Below, in pieces: positions 53,516 to 62,383 of a DNA stretch of 64,000 nucleotides. Both the position numbers and the translations under genes were made by a program. Position 1 is the first letter of the stretch; each line of letters starts with the position of its first letter. Below the pieces are notes generated by a model that was not told the DNA's origin, made no database searches, and saw only the letters and a program-made list of their open reading frames with translations. This DNA comes from an uncultured Paracoccaceae bacterium (GTDB lineage: Bacteria > Pseudomonadota > Alphaproteobacteria > Rhodobacterales > Rhodobacteraceae). The DNA lies in the NCBI GenBank assembly GCA_947500005.1, contig CANMQJ010000003.1:124001-188000 (forward strand), in the 5' to 3' direction.

Positions 53516-53800
53516 ATGGCGGATCAGACCACACATACGGCGCAGGCGGCCAGTACCGACAAGGGCTATTGGCAGGCCAATGTGCGCATCATTCTCATCA
53601 GCCTCGTCATCTGGGCGCTGGTTTCGTTCGGGTTCGGCATCCTGCTGCGCCCGCTTCTGTCGGGCATCGCCGTGGGCGGCACCGACCTTGGCTTCTGGTT
53701 CGCCCAGCAAGGCTCGATCCTGGTCTTTCTCGGCCTGATCTTCTTCTACGCCTGGCGCATGAACAAGCTGGACGCCGAATACGGCGTGGAGGAGGAGTAA
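53516..53800 (+). CDS. DUF4212 small subunit of a sodium/solute symporter
   Basis: A 94-residue membrane protein of the DUF4212 family. The ATG at 53516 has AAGGAGGA upstream. YWQANVRIILISLVIWALVSFGFGILLRPLL (~17-47) is the first helix and GSILVFLGLIFFYAWRMNKLD (~66-86) the second. DUF4212 proteins act with the VC_2705-type large symporter encoded 6 bases downstream; in E. coli the analogous pair is YjcH-ActP. It sits in the acs operon, so acetate is the most likely substrate. Confidence 0.93.
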   Translation: MADQTTHTAQAASTDKGYWQANVRIILISLVIWALVSFGFGILLRPLLSGIAVGGTDLGFWFAQQGSILVFLGLIFFYAWRMNKLDAEYGVEEE

Positions 53801-53806
53801 ACCGTC

Positions 53807-55588
53807 ATGGACCAGTTCACCATCAACCTGCTGTTCGTGGGCGCGTCCTTTGCGCTCTACATCGGCATCGCGATCTGGGCCCGCGCAGGGTCCACGTCCG
53901 AATTCTACGCCGCCGGGCGCGGCGTCCACCCCGTCACCAACGGCATGGCCACGGCGGCCGACTGGATGTCGGCGGCCTCGTTCATCTCGATGGCCGGTCT
54001 CATCGCCTTCACCGGCTATGACAACTCCACCTACCTGATGGGCTGGACCGGCGGCTACGTGCTGCTGGCGCTGCTGCTTGCGCCCTATCTTCGCAAGTTC
54101 GGCAAGTACACCGTCTCCGAGTTCATCGGCGACCGGTTCTACAGCCCGACCGCGCGCATCGTGGCCGTGATCGCCCTGCTGGTGGCCTCGCTCACCTATG
54201 TCATCGGCCAGATGACCGGCGTCGGCGTGGCTTTCGGCCGCTTCCTCGAAGTGTCGAACACCGCCGGCCTGCTGATCGGCGCCTGTGTGGTCTTCGCCTA
54301 TGCCGTGTTCGGCGGCATGAAGGGTGTGACCTATACCCAGGTGGCGCAATACGTCGTGCTGATCATGGCCTATACCATCCCGGCCGTGTTCATCTCGCTG
54401 CAACTGACGGGCAACCCGATCCCGGCGCTGGGCCTGTTCGGCGAGCATACCGCAAGCGGAGAGCCGCTGCTGGCCAAGCTCGACGCCATCGTGACCGAGC
54501 TGGGCTTCAACGAGTACACGGCGCATCACGGCGACACGTTCAACATGGTGCTCTTCACCCTGTCGCTGATGATCGGCACCGCCGGTCTGCCGCACGTGAT
54601 CATGCGCTTCTTCACCGTTCCCCGCGTTGCGGATGCACGCTGGTCCGCGGGCTGGGCGCTGGTCTTCATCGCGCTGCTCTACCTCACCGCACCTGCGGTC
54701 GGCGCAATGGCCCGCCTGAACATCACCGAGCAGTTCTGGCCCAACGGAACCGACGCACAGGCCGTTTCGGTCGAGATGATCGAGACCGATCCGCGCTATG
54801 ACTGGATGGCCACCTGGCAGAAAACCGGCCTTCTGGGCTGGGAAGACAAGAATGGCGACGGTCGTATCCAGTACTACAACGACGCCTCCGAAGCCATGCA
54901 GGAGAAAGCGGCCGCGAACGGTTGGCAAGGCAACGAGCTGACCAACTTCAACCGCGACATCCTTGTCCTGGCCAACCCCGAAATCGCCAACCTTCCGGGC
55001 TGGGTGATCGGTCTGGTGGCCGCCGGCGGTCTCGCCGCCGCGCTCTCCACCGCAGCCGGTCTGCTTCTGGCGATCTCCTCGGCAGTGTCGCATGACCTGA
55101 TCAAGGGCTCGATCAACCCGCAGATCAGCGAAAAGGGCGAGCTTCTTTCGGCACGGATCGCCATGGCCGTGGCCATCGCGGTGGCGACCTATCTGGGCCT
55201 CAACCCGCCGGGCTTTGCGGCTCAGACCGTGGCCCTCGCCTTCGGCCTCGCCGCAGCCTCGATCTTCCCGGCGCTGATGATGGGCATCTTCACCAAGGTG
55301 AACAACAAGGGCGCCGTGGCGGGCATGATCGCAGGTCTGGTCGTGACCCTGGTCTACATCTTCCTGCACAAGGGTTGGTTCTTCATCCCCGACACCAACA
55401 GCTTCACCGACGCCGATCCGCTGCTCGGCACGGTCAAGTCGACCTCCTTCGGGGCGATCGGCGCGCTGATCAACTTCACCGTGGCCTACTTCGTCTCGAA
55501 AGCAAGCAAGCCGATCCCCACGGAGATCGAGGAGCTTGTCGAAAGCGTCCGCATCCCCCGCGGGGCCGCGGCGGCACAGGATCACTGA
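53807..55588 (+). CDS. Sodium:solute symporter, VC_2705 family (acetate-permease-like)
   Basis: A 593-residue transporter of the SSS family with about 13 membrane helices. STSEFYAAGRGVHPVTNGMATAADWMSAASFISMAG (~26-60, read in parts) is the Na+-site region, and GGLAAALSTAAGLLLAISSAVSHDL (~408) is the conserved LeuT-fold signature. A ~60-residue periplasmic loop (GTDAQAVSVEMIETD...) is longer than in ActP and marks the VC_2705 group. It works with DUF4212 and feeds Acs. A strong terminator follows at 55631. Confidence 0.92.
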   Translation: MDQFTINLLFVGASFALYIGIAIWARAGSTSEFYAAGRGVHPVTNGMATAADWMSAASFISMAGLIAFTGYDNSTYLMGWTGGYVLLALLLAPYLRKFGKYTVSEFIGDRFYSPTARIVAVIALLVASLTYVIGQMTGVGVAFGRFLEVSNTAGLLIGACVVFAYAVFGGMKGVTYTQVAQYVVLIMAYTIPAVFISLQLTGNPIPALGLFGEHTASGEPLLAKLDAIVTELGFNEYTAHHGDTFNMVLFTLSLMIGTAGLPHVIMRFFTVPRVADARWSAGWALVFIALLYLTAPAVGAMARLNITEQFWPNGTDAQAVSVEMIETDPRYDWMATWQKTGLLGWEDKNGDGRIQYYNDASEAMQEKAAANGWQGNELTNFNRDILVLANPEIANLPGWVIGLVAAGGLAAALSTAAGLLLAISSAVSHDLIKGSINPQISEKGELLSARIAMAVAIAVATYLGLNPPGFAAQTVALAFGLAAASIFPALMMGIFTKVNNKGAVAGMIAGLVVTLVYIFLHKGWFFIPDTNSFTDADPLLGTVKSTSFGAIGALINFTVAYFVSKASKPIPTEIEELVESVRIPRGAAAAQDH

Positions 55589-55630
55589 TCCTTCAGGCGC
55601 GGGCCCTCACTGGCCCGCCCCTCTGCCAAC

Positions 55631-55670
55631 GGTCCCGCCCGCCGCAAGCCGGGCGGGACCTTTCCTTTTT
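55631..55670 (+). terminator. Rho-independent terminator of the acs operon
   Basis: GGTCCCGCCCG (55631-55641) pairs with CGGGCGGGACC (55650-55660) around an 8-base loop, then TTTCCTTTTT (55661-55670). It ends only 15 bases before the next gene start, which leaves little room for a separate promoter. Confidence 0.88.
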
Positions 55671-55685
55671 CCGACGGATGCCGTG

Positions 55686-57509
55686 ATGCCTCTTTCGCCT
55701 GATGACCTGATCCGCTTCCTGCGCAGCGTCCATCCCTATGACAGCCTTGACTCCGATCGGCTCGACGCGCTCGCCCCTCGGTTCGAGCAGCGCCAGACCA
55801 GGGCGGGCCAGGACATCTATGCCCTTGGAGAGTTGCTCGACGGGCTCTACCTCATTCACGACGGCGAGGTCACGGTGCGCGACGAGAACGACGCGCCCGT
55901 CTCGATCCTCGGGCCCCGCAACTCCTTCGGCGAACGCGGACTTACCCGCGACGGGCGGGCCGTGACATCCGCACGCGCCAGCGCCGACAGCCTTCTGCTG
56001 CTTCTGCCGCGTGCCGATTTCGAGGCCCTGATGGAAGCCGAACCCACGGTCGCCCGCTTTTTCGACCGGCGCCGCGCCGAAGGGAGCCGGGGCAGCGACC
56101 TCGCCACCTCGCGTGTCGAGACCTTCATGGCAGCGAGCCCCGCGACCTGCCCGCCCGCAACATCCGTGCAGGAAGCGGCGCGGATCATGCGCGACCGCGG
56201 CATCTCCTCGCTCTGCGTGACCGAGGGCAACCGGCTGGCCGGCATCGTCACCGTGCGCGATCTCTCGGGCAAGGTCGTCGCGGGCGCCCTGCCCTCGGAT
56301 ACGCCCGTGTCGCAGGTCATGACGCCGGCCCCTCTCACCCTCTCGCCCGATGCCATCGGCTCGGACGTGCTGCACGCGATGATGGAGCGTCACATCGGCC
56401 ATATCCCGATCACCGAGGCCGGGCGCCTTGTGGGCATCGTCACCCAGACCGACCTGACCCGGTTCCAGGCCGTCAGCTCAGCCGAACTGGTCAGCGCCAT
56501 CTCCCGCGCGAACAGCGCCGAGGAAATGGCCCGCAGCACCGCCGAGATCCCGCGCCTGCTGGTGCAGCTGGTCGCTGGCGGCAACCGGCACGAAGTTGTG
56601 ACCCGGCTCATCACCGATATCGCCGACACCGCCACCCGGCGCCTGCTGGCCCTGGCCGAGGCCGAACTCGGCCCGCCGCCGGTTCCCTATCTCTGGCTCG
56701 CCTGTGGCAGTCAGGGCCGGCAGGAACAGACCGGCGTCAGCGACCAGGACAATTGCCTGATGCTGGATGACGCGGTGACCGAAGCCGACATGCCCTATTT
56801 CCGATCCCTTGCGCAATTCGTCTGTGCCGGGCTCGACACCTGCGGCTATTTCCTGTGCCCCGGCGAAATGATGGCCACCAACCCGTGCTGGTGCCAGCCG
56901 GTCCGCGTCTGGCGCAACTATTTCTCGGGATGGATCGCCAAACCCGATCCCGAGGCGCAGATGCTGGCCTCGGTGATGTTCGACCTGCGCCCCATCGGAG
57001 GGGAACGCAGCCTGTTCGAGGGCCTGCAATCCGAAACTCTGGCCTTGGCCAGCCGCAATTCGATCTTCGTGGCGCACATGATCTCGAACTCGCTCAAGCA
57101 TACGCCGCCCCTGGGCCTTCTGCGCGGCTTCGCGACAATCCGGTCGGGCGAGCATCGCAACACGCTGGACCTCAAGCATAACGGCGTGGTGCCGGTCGTG
57201 GATCTCGGCCGGGTCTACGCGCTTCAGGGCAAGTTGCCCGAGGTCAACACCCGCGCGCGGCTCAAGGCCGCCGAGGCGGCGGGCGTGCTCAGCGTCTCGG
57301 GCGGGCGCGACCTGATCGACGCCTATGACCTGATCGCCGAGACACGGCTGGAACATCAGGTCGCGATGGCCCGGCGCGGCGAGAAACCGGACAACTACCT
57401 TGCCCCCACGGACCTGTCGGATTTCGAGCGAAGTCATCTGCGCGATGCCTTTGTCGTGGTAAAGACGATGCAGTCGGCCGTGGGACATGGCAAGGGAATG
57501 CTCGGCTGA
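55686..57509 (+). CDS. cNMP-binding, CBS and DUF294 nucleotidyltransferase-like protein
   Basis: A 607-residue cytoplasmic signalling-type protein. Residues ~20-130 are a cyclic-nucleotide-binding domain (GELLDGLYLIHDGEVTVRD and SFGERGL). Two CBS domains follow (~145-205 with RIMRDRGISSLCVTEGN; ~210-270 with MMERHIGHIPITEAGR). Residues ~330-600 are the GlnD-like DUF294 with the nucleotidyltransferase motif GSQGRQEQTGVSDQDN, whose Gly-Ser and two Asp are intact. Related proteins stand beside acetate-permease genes in many proteobacteria. The start has no clear ribosome site. The nucleotide substrate is unknown. Confidence 0.9.
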   Translation: MPLSPDDLIRFLRSVHPYDSLDSDRLDALAPRFEQRQTRAGQDIYALGELLDGLYLIHDGEVTVRDENDAPVSILGPRNSFGERGLTRDGRAVTSARASADSLLLLLPRADFEALMEAEPTVARFFDRRRAEGSRGSDLATSRVETFMAASPATCPPATSVQEAARIMRDRGISSLCVTEGNRLAGIVTVRDLSGKVVAGALPSDTPVSQVMTPAPLTLSPDAIGSDVLHAMMERHIGHIPITEAGRLVGIVTQTDLTRFQAVSSAELVSAISRANSAEEMARSTAEIPRLLVQLVAGGNRHEVVTRLITDIADTATRRLLALAEAELGPPPVPYLWLACGSQGRQEQTGVSDQDNCLMLDDAVTEADMPYFRSLAQFVCAGLDTCGYFLCPGEMMATNPCWCQPVRVWRNYFSGWIAKPDPEAQMLASVMFDLRPIGGERSLFEGLQSETLALASRNSIFVAHMISNSLKHTPPLGLLRGFATIRSGEHRNTLDLKHNGVVPVVDLGRVYALQGKLPEVNTRARLKAAEAAGVLSVSGGRDLIDAYDLIAETRLEHQVAMARRGEKPDNYLAPTDLSDFERSHLRDAFVVVKTMQSAVGHGKGMLG

Positions 57510-57602
57510 CACCGGTGCCGGTGGCGGGGTGCGGAATCGCCTTCGGCGACCGTATTTTGTACGAGAAGAAGATGAGGCGGTGCCTCGAGGAGGAGGAGCG
57601 CG

Positions 57603-58124
57603 ATGTTTCTGGAACTTATCGGCACGATTTTTGCCGGGATCGCCGTAGCGGGCATCGTGATGCTTCTGGGCAAGCTGACCGGTGGCAGGTTGCCAAGCTG
57701 GCTGACACCCGTCGCGGCGGGGCTTGCGATGCTCGCGGTGACGATCTCCAGCGAATATTCCTGGTTCTCACGCACGGCCTCGGCCCTGCCCGAGGGGCTG
57801 GTGGTGGCGCAGACCGTCGAGAAACGGGTCTTCTACCAGCCCTGGACCTACGTGACCCCTTATGTAAACCGCTTCGTCGCCGCGGATGTCGCCACGATGC
57901 AAAGCCATCCCGGCAAACCCGACCAGAAGATCGCGCAGCTGTACTTCTTCGGCCGGTGGCAGGCGGTCGAGAAGTTGCCGGTGGCCTTCGACTGCGCCGC
58001 GAACCGCCGCGCCATGCTGGGTGACGGGGTGGAGTTCGATTCGGCCGGCGATCTGGCAGGGGTCGATTGGGTCGCGGCCATGCCGGACGATCCGCTGCTC
58101 GAAGCGGTCTGCGAGGTGGCGTGA
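57603..58124 (+). CDS. Small membrane protein of unknown function before dnaQ
   Basis: A 173-residue protein with two N-terminal helices (FLELIGTIFAGIAVAGIVMLLG and WLTPVAAGLAMLAVTIS) and a soluble domain of ~110 residues (residues ~60-173) that should face the periplasm. The stretch FYQPWTYVTPYVNRFVAADVA and a single Cys pair (FDCAAN and EAVCEVA) could form a disulfide. The ribosome site GGAGGAGGAG is strong. Its stop shares one base with the exonuclease start (TGATG). I do not recognise the family; it is probably a partner of the DUF294 and exonuclease genes. Confidence 0.82.
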   Translation: MFLELIGTIFAGIAVAGIVMLLGKLTGGRLPSWLTPVAAGLAMLAVTISSEYSWFSRTASALPEGLVVAQTVEKRVFYQPWTYVTPYVNRFVAADVATMQSHPGKPDQKIAQLYFFGRWQAVEKLPVAFDCAANRRAMLGDGVEFDSAGDLAGVDWVAAMPDDPLLEAVCEVA

Positions 58125-59536
58125 TGGGGACCTCGCTCTCGCTGCGGCTGCGAATTTTTCTGTTCTTCGCGCTGCTCGCGGCGGGCGGCATCGCGCTGGC
58201 GCTGGGGGCGCTCGTCTGGGCCCATGCGCGGTCGGGGGCCGAGGGTTTGAGCGACGCCTTCATCTTTGCCGCGATCGTCATCGGTTTCGGCCAGCTCGCG
58301 CTGGTGGCGGGGATCTGGCTGCTGTTCGACGAGAACGTCGCCCGCCCGATCGAACGGCTGGCCGCGCAGATGCGGACCCGTGCCCATGCAGGCGTCGGCG
58401 GCAAGGTGGATCTGCATGCCGCGCGCTATCTCGGCGATCTGGCCCCTGCGGCGGCGGGGCTCGCGGGCCAGCTTTCCGACAGCACCATGATGACGGCAGA
58501 GGCGGTGGCGGAACAGACAGCCCGGCTCGCCGCCGAGAAATCCCGTCTGACCGCCCTTCTGACCGAGATCCCGGTGGCAATGGTGCTGGTCAATCCCGCG
58601 CACCAGATCGTTCTCTATGACGGGCAGGCCGCCGAGGTGCTGGCGCAGGTGGCCCATCCGCGCCTCAACGCCTCGCTCTTCGATTACTTCGCGCGAAAGG
58701 ACGTGGAGGCGGCATATGCCCGCCTTGCCCGCAGCGGCAAGGAGGTCGATTGCACCCTGGCCACCGCCGATGACGCGCAATCCTATTCCGCCCGGATGCG
58801 GCCCCTTGGCGACGCGCCCGGCTACATGCTGTTTCTCGACGATGCAGAGGCCCGCATCGCGCCCGAGGCCGCCCGCCCGCTGGTCTATGATTTCGACCTT
58901 CTGGAAAGCACGGGCGAAGCCGCCTTCGAGACGCGCAAACTGTCGGATCTGTGCTTCGTCGTCTTCGACACGGAAACCACGGGCCTGCTGCCGCACAAGG
59001 ACGAGATCGTGCAGATCGGCGCCGTGCGCGTGCTGCGCGGACGCATCATCGAGGGCGAAGAACTCAACATGCTGGTCGATCCCGGCCGGCCCATCCCGCC
59101 GGCCTCGACCAAGGTGCACCGCATCACCGACGCCATGGTCGCGGGCAAGCCCGACATCGTGGCTGCGGGCCGCGCCTTTCACCGCTTCGCCAGCGACGCG
59201 GTGATCGTGGCCCATAACGCGCCGTTCGACATGGCCTTCCTGCGCCGCCACGGCGAGCGGATGGGTGTCAGCTGGGATCACCCGATCCTCGACACGGTCC
59301 TGCTCTCGGCGGTCCTTTTCGGTGCGGCCGAGACCCATACGCTCGACGCGCTCTGCGAAAGGCTCGAAGTCGAGATCCCGCAGGCGCTGCGCCACACCGC
59401 GCTGGGCGATGCCCGCGCAACGGCCGAGGTGCTGGTGCGGATGCTGCCCATGCTGCAGGCCCGCGGCATGGAAACCTTCGGTCAGGTGATCGCCGAGACG
59501 CGCAAGCATGGCCGCCTTCTCGAAGACCTCAACTGA
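58124..59536 (+). CDS. Membrane-anchored DnaQ-type 3'-5' exonuclease with PAS-like region
   Basis: A 470-residue protein of unusual make-up. Residues ~9-33 and ~46-68 are two membrane helices, ~69-130 is a HAMP-like helical region (ENVARPIERLAAQM), ~135-240 resembles a PAS domain (LTEIPVAMVLVNPAHQIVLYD), and ~275-445 is the DEDDh exonuclease with Asp282 and Glu284 (FDTETTG), Asp369 (HNAPFDMAF), His424 and Asp429 (HTALGDARATAEVL). The catalytic set is complete. The sensor-kinase-like front end joined to a nuclease suggests a signal-controlled exonuclease at the membrane. Similar DnaQ-like genes near acetate permeases exist in other proteobacteria, from memory. Confidence 0.9.
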   Translation: MGTSLSLRLRIFLFFALLAAGGIALALGALVWAHARSGAEGLSDAFIFAAIVIGFGQLALVAGIWLLFDENVARPIERLAAQMRTRAHAGVGGKVDLHAARYLGDLAPAAAGLAGQLSDSTMMTAEAVAEQTARLAAEKSRLTALLTEIPVAMVLVNPAHQIVLYDGQAAEVLAQVAHPRLNASLFDYFARKDVEAAYARLARSGKEVDCTLATADDAQSYSARMRPLGDAPGYMLFLDDAEARIAPEAARPLVYDFDLLESTGEAAFETRKLSDLCFVVFDTETTGLLPHKDEIVQIGAVRVLRGRIIEGEELNMLVDPGRPIPPASTKVHRITDAMVAGKPDIVAAGRAFHRFASDAVIVAHNAPFDMAFLRRHGERMGVSWDHPILDTVLLSAVLFGAAETHTLDALCERLEVEIPQALRHTALGDARATAEVLVRMLPMLQARGMETFGQVIAETRKHGRLLEDLN

Positions 59537-59620
59537 TCGCGAACGCCCCGGCAGGCATGGACAATCGCGCCGACCCGTGGCAGGTCAGGCGCAAGCCCGA
59601 CGGCCAAGAAAAGGCGCGCG

Positions 59621-60121
59621 ATGACCGAGACCAGCTTCATTCCCGGCCCCGATACCACGCGCGCCTTCCGCGAGGCGCTGGGATGTTTCGCGACCGGTGT
59701 GACCGTGGTGACCACCATGACCGATGCCGGCCCGCGCGCGATCACGGTGAATTCCTTCTCATCGGTCTCGCTGACACCGCCGATGGTTCTGTGGTGCCTC
59801 GACCACCAGTCCAACCGCTTCGACGCCTTCGCCGCGGCACAGGCCTATGCCATCCATGTGGTCGGCGAGGAACAGCAGGCCCTGGCGCTGGACTTTGCCC
59901 GCGACGGCACGGATTTCTCCCACGCGCACTGGCAGGAAGGGGAGGCCGGCGTGCCGCTCCTCGACGATTGCCTCGCGCGGTTCGAGTGCCGTCTTTCCGC
60001 CGCGCATGAGGCGGGGGATCACCTGATCATCGTGGGTGAGGTCACGCGCGCCATGCACCGTCCCGGCCAGGGGCTGATCTTCAAGCGTGGCCAGTACGGT
60101 GCCTTCACGGGCCTGCTCTGA
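59621..60121 (+). CDS. Flavin reductase-like (FMN-binding split-barrel) protein
   Basis: A 166-residue protein of the flavin-reductase family. ALGCFATGVTVVTTMTDAGPRAITVNSFSSVSLTPPMVLWCLD (~19-60, read in parts) is the conserved FMN-binding stretch; RPGQGLIFKRGQYGAF closes the domain. Such proteins reduce FMN with NADH for two-component monooxygenases. No partner monooxygenase is next to it; the 84-base gap from the exonuclease suggests a separate transcript. It ends 6 bases before the convergent DUF6505 gene. Confidence 0.9.
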   Translation: MTETSFIPGPDTTRAFREALGCFATGVTVVTTMTDAGPRAITVNSFSSVSLTPPMVLWCLDHQSNRFDAFAAAQAYAIHVVGEEQQALALDFARDGTDFSHAHWQEGEAGVPLLDDCLARFECRLSAAHEAGDHLIIVGEVTRAMHRPGQGLIFKRGQYGAFTGLL

Positions 60122-60127
60122 CCACGC

Positions 60128-60607
60128 TCAGCTGTCCGGCGTCGCGTGAACGGCCAGAAGGTCGATCTCGGCCTCCTGCGGTTCGATGACCCGGAAACTC
60201 TCGCGCACCCCGGCCTCGGTAAGGTCGCGCGCCACGGTCAGCAGCGTGTTGGGCGCGTGCTCGTCGCAAAGATCGGCCATCTGTGCGATCTCGTCCCGCG
60301 CCACCCCCATCGCCGCCTCGACCGAGGGCGCGCCATAGAACTGCACGAAATGTTCCGCCAACGCCTCGGCCAGCCGTTCGACCTCGGCCGGTTCGACCTG
60401 CGTCACGGCGACGAACGTAACCCGGCCAAAGGTCTCCAGACCCAGCCAGCCATTGGCAAAGGCCTGCCGCGCCTTGCCCTCAAGGTCGGCCTCGGACCAG
60501 TTGGAGAACTCGAACCCGCCCGAGATGCACCATTCCCCCGTCCGCGCCGGGGAATGGAAGACGTTCATGTCGCTCTCGTCGAAATGGATGGCACGGGCCA
60601 GTTTCAT
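60128..60607 (-). CDS. DUF6505 protein, accessory cluster
   Basis: A 159-residue soluble protein that I assign to the DUF6505 family from its general shape (RAIHFDESDMNVFHSPARTGEWCISGGFEFSNWSE at the N terminus, read in parts). No enzymatic motif. It overlaps the biotin/lipoate-ligase-like gene by 4 bases and continues the same minus-strand operon (DUF6494, Mrp, ligase-like, DUF6505). I recall this set near formate-dehydrogenase-type molybdoenzyme genes, so an assembly role is suspected. Confidence 0.7.
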   Translation of the reverse strand: MKLARAIHFDESDMNVFHSPARTGEWCISGGFEFSNWSEADLEGKARQAFANGWLGLETFGRVTFVAVTQVEPAEVERLAEALAEHFVQFYGAPSVEAAMGVARDEIAQMADLCDEHAPNTLLTVARDLTEAGVRESFRVIEPQEAEIDLLAVHATPDS

Positions 60608-61308
60608 CGGCTTTCCTCCAACAGCGTCGTCATTGGCACCAGGTGGGTCGTCTCGTTCGTGCGGATCAGCATCCCGAAACGGTCATCCGTGCCCAGGAAG
60701 GTGCCCGAGATCCCGCCTTGCGACACGTCCTCTCCCACACCCTGCACCAATCCCATCCACTCGGCATGAAGCGGGGCGTTGCCCTCTTCCTCCCAGCGAT
60801 GCAGCCAGGACAGCATGTGGCGCGACCAGCTTTCGACCAGCGAGACCGGCGACAGGTCGGCGCAGCCTTCCTCGTGCAGTGCGGTCACGTCGGGCGTCTC
60901 CCCGGGTGCCTGTCCCACCTGCATCAGCGCCACTTCCCAGCCGATCACCAGCCAGTCGGGAACCGCATCGGGATCGTTGACCGAGGCCGCCGCGCGCAGA
61001 TACCCGCAACGGGCGCCGTTGACACGGATCTCGCCATCCCATGTCAGGTGCACGGCGACCTCGGGCGGGGCCAGCGCACCCAGCGCGTTCTGGAACCCCA
61101 CGGCACAGAGCGGCAGCATCGCCATTGCGTCGCGCAAGGACAGTTCAGGCGCCAGGACCACGGCCACCCGCAGCCGGTCGGCCTGGATCGCGTGAAGGAT
61201 GGTGCCCCCGTCGCAGCCCAGGGCCGCCATTGCCTTGGCCCGCTCGAACGGATCCTCGCCCGCGCGCGCGGGCTGCCCCTGCAACAGCGGTGGAAAGGTC
61301 GGCTGCAT
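60604..61308 (-). CDS. Biotin/lipoate-protein-ligase-like (DUF4444) protein
   Basis: A ~234-residue protein of the biotin/lipoate A/B ligase-like fold with a C-terminal DUF4444-type part. LRVAVVLAPELSLRDAMAML, CAVGFQNALGALAPPEVAVHLTWDG and RCGYLRAAA resemble the LplA/BirA core, but I see no clear GRGRR-type biotinyl-AMP loop or catalytic Lys, so ligase activity may be lost. The C-terminal GISGTFLGTDDRFGMLIR recalls the BirA C-terminal SH3-like domain. The ATG at 61308 is chosen over a GTG at 61314. Confidence 0.78.
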   Translation of the reverse strand: MQPTFPPLLQGQPARAGEDPFERAKAMAALGCDGGTILHAIQADRLRVAVVLAPELSLRDAMAMLPLCAVGFQNALGALAPPEVAVHLTWDGEIRVNGARCGYLRAAASVNDPDAVPDWLVIGWEVALMQVGQAPGETPDVTALHEEGCADLSPVSLVESWSRHMLSWLHRWEEEGNAPLHAEWMGLVQGVGEDVSQGGISGTFLGTDDRFGMLIRTNETTHLVPMTTLLEESR

Positions 61309-61321
61309 GGTCACGCCGGCC

Positions 61322-62383
61322 TCACGCGTTGCCGCTGGCGATCAAGTCGCGCGCGATCTTGCGGAACGCCTGCGCCTGGGGGCTGTCGGGCTTGCTCACC
61401 ACGATGGGCGCGCCGCCATCGGCCGCCACCCGGATATCGAGATGCAGCGGGATCTCTCCCATCAACGGCACGCCAAGCTGCTGCGCCTCGCTCGCCACGC
61501 CGCCATGTCCGAACACATGCTCCTCATGCCCGCAGTTCGAGCAGATATGCGTCGACATGTTCTCGATCATGCCCAGGATCGGCGTCTTGAGCTGCCGGAA
61601 CATGTCGATCCCCTTGCGCGCATCGATCAGCGCCACGTCCTGCGGGGTCGAGACGACGATGGCGCCATGCACCTGGAACTTCTGGCTCAGCGTCAGCTGC
61701 ACGTCCCCGGTACCGGGCGGCAGATCGACGATCAGGATATCCAGCCCGCCCCATTGCACCTGGCTCATCATCTGCTGCAACGCGCCCATCAGCATCGGAC
61801 CGCGCCAGACCACCGCCTGCCCTTCGTTGGTCATCAAGCCCATCGACATCATGGTGACGCCATGGTTGCGCAGCGGCAGGATCGTCTTGCCGTCCGGGCT
61901 GGCCGGACGTCCCGAAACGCCCAGCATCCGCGGCTGGCTGGGACCGTAGACATCGGCGTCCAGAAGACCCACGCGCCGCCCTTCGGCGGCCAGCGCGCAG
62001 GCCAGGTTCGCGGCCACGGTGGATTTACCCACGCCGCCCTTGCCGCTCGCGATGGCCACGATCCGGTCGACACCGGGCACCGCCTGCGGCCCCTGCGGCT
62101 GCGGCTTGGCCTTGGGCTTCAGCTCCGGCGGCGCCTTGTCGGAATGCGCGGTCATCATGGCCGAGACCCGCTCCACCCCCGAGACGCTGCTGGCGGCCTC
62201 CTCGGCAACGTCGCGTATCGGATTGTACAAATCGGTATGTTTGGGGTCGATCTCGAGTACAAAACGGACAATTCCGTCCTCGACATTGAGCGCACGCACC
62301 ACGCCGGCCGCGACGATGTCCTGTCCCGAGAGGGGGTCGGTGATCTTCTTGAGATTGGCAAGTACCGCGTCGCGGATGCTCAT
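61322..62383 (-). CDS. apbC: Mrp/NBP35-family Fe-S carrier ATPase (ApbC)
   Basis: A 353-residue P-loop ATPase that carries iron-sulfur clusters to target proteins. An N-terminal MIP18-like domain (DIVAAGVVRALNVEDGIVRFVLEID, ~19-43) precedes IASGKGGVGKSTVAANLACAL (deviant Walker A, ~112-132), LLDADVYGPS (switch I) and a CXXC motif ICSNCGHEEH near residue 275. The ATPase is in the same operon as the ligase-like and DUF6505 genes. Its stop is 14 bases from the ligase-like start. It fits delivery of clusters to the iron-sulfur protein at the window end. Confidence 0.95.
   Translation of the reverse strand: MSIRDAVLANLKKITDPLSGQDIVAAGVVRALNVEDGIVRFVLEIDPKHTDLYNPIRDVAEEAASSVSGVERVSAMMTAHSDKAPPELKPKAKPQPQGPQAVPGVDRIVAIASGKGGVGKSTVAANLACALAAEGRRVGLLDADVYGPSQPRMLGVSGRPASPDGKTILPLRNHGVTMMSMGLMTNEGQAVVWRGPMLMGALQQMMSQVQWGGLDILIVDLPPGTGDVQLTLSQKFQVHGAIVVSTPQDVALIDARKGIDMFRQLKTPILGMIENMSTHICSNCGHEEHVFGHGGVASEAQQLGVPLMGEIPLHLDIRVAADGGAPIVVSKPDSPQAQAFRKIARDLIASGNA

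Noticed and set aside
52517..55585. A 1022-codon minus-strand frame opposite adk and the symporter
   Set aside because: Antiparallel to well-recognised adk, DUF4212 and symporter genes; Gly/Asp/His-rich shadow composition.
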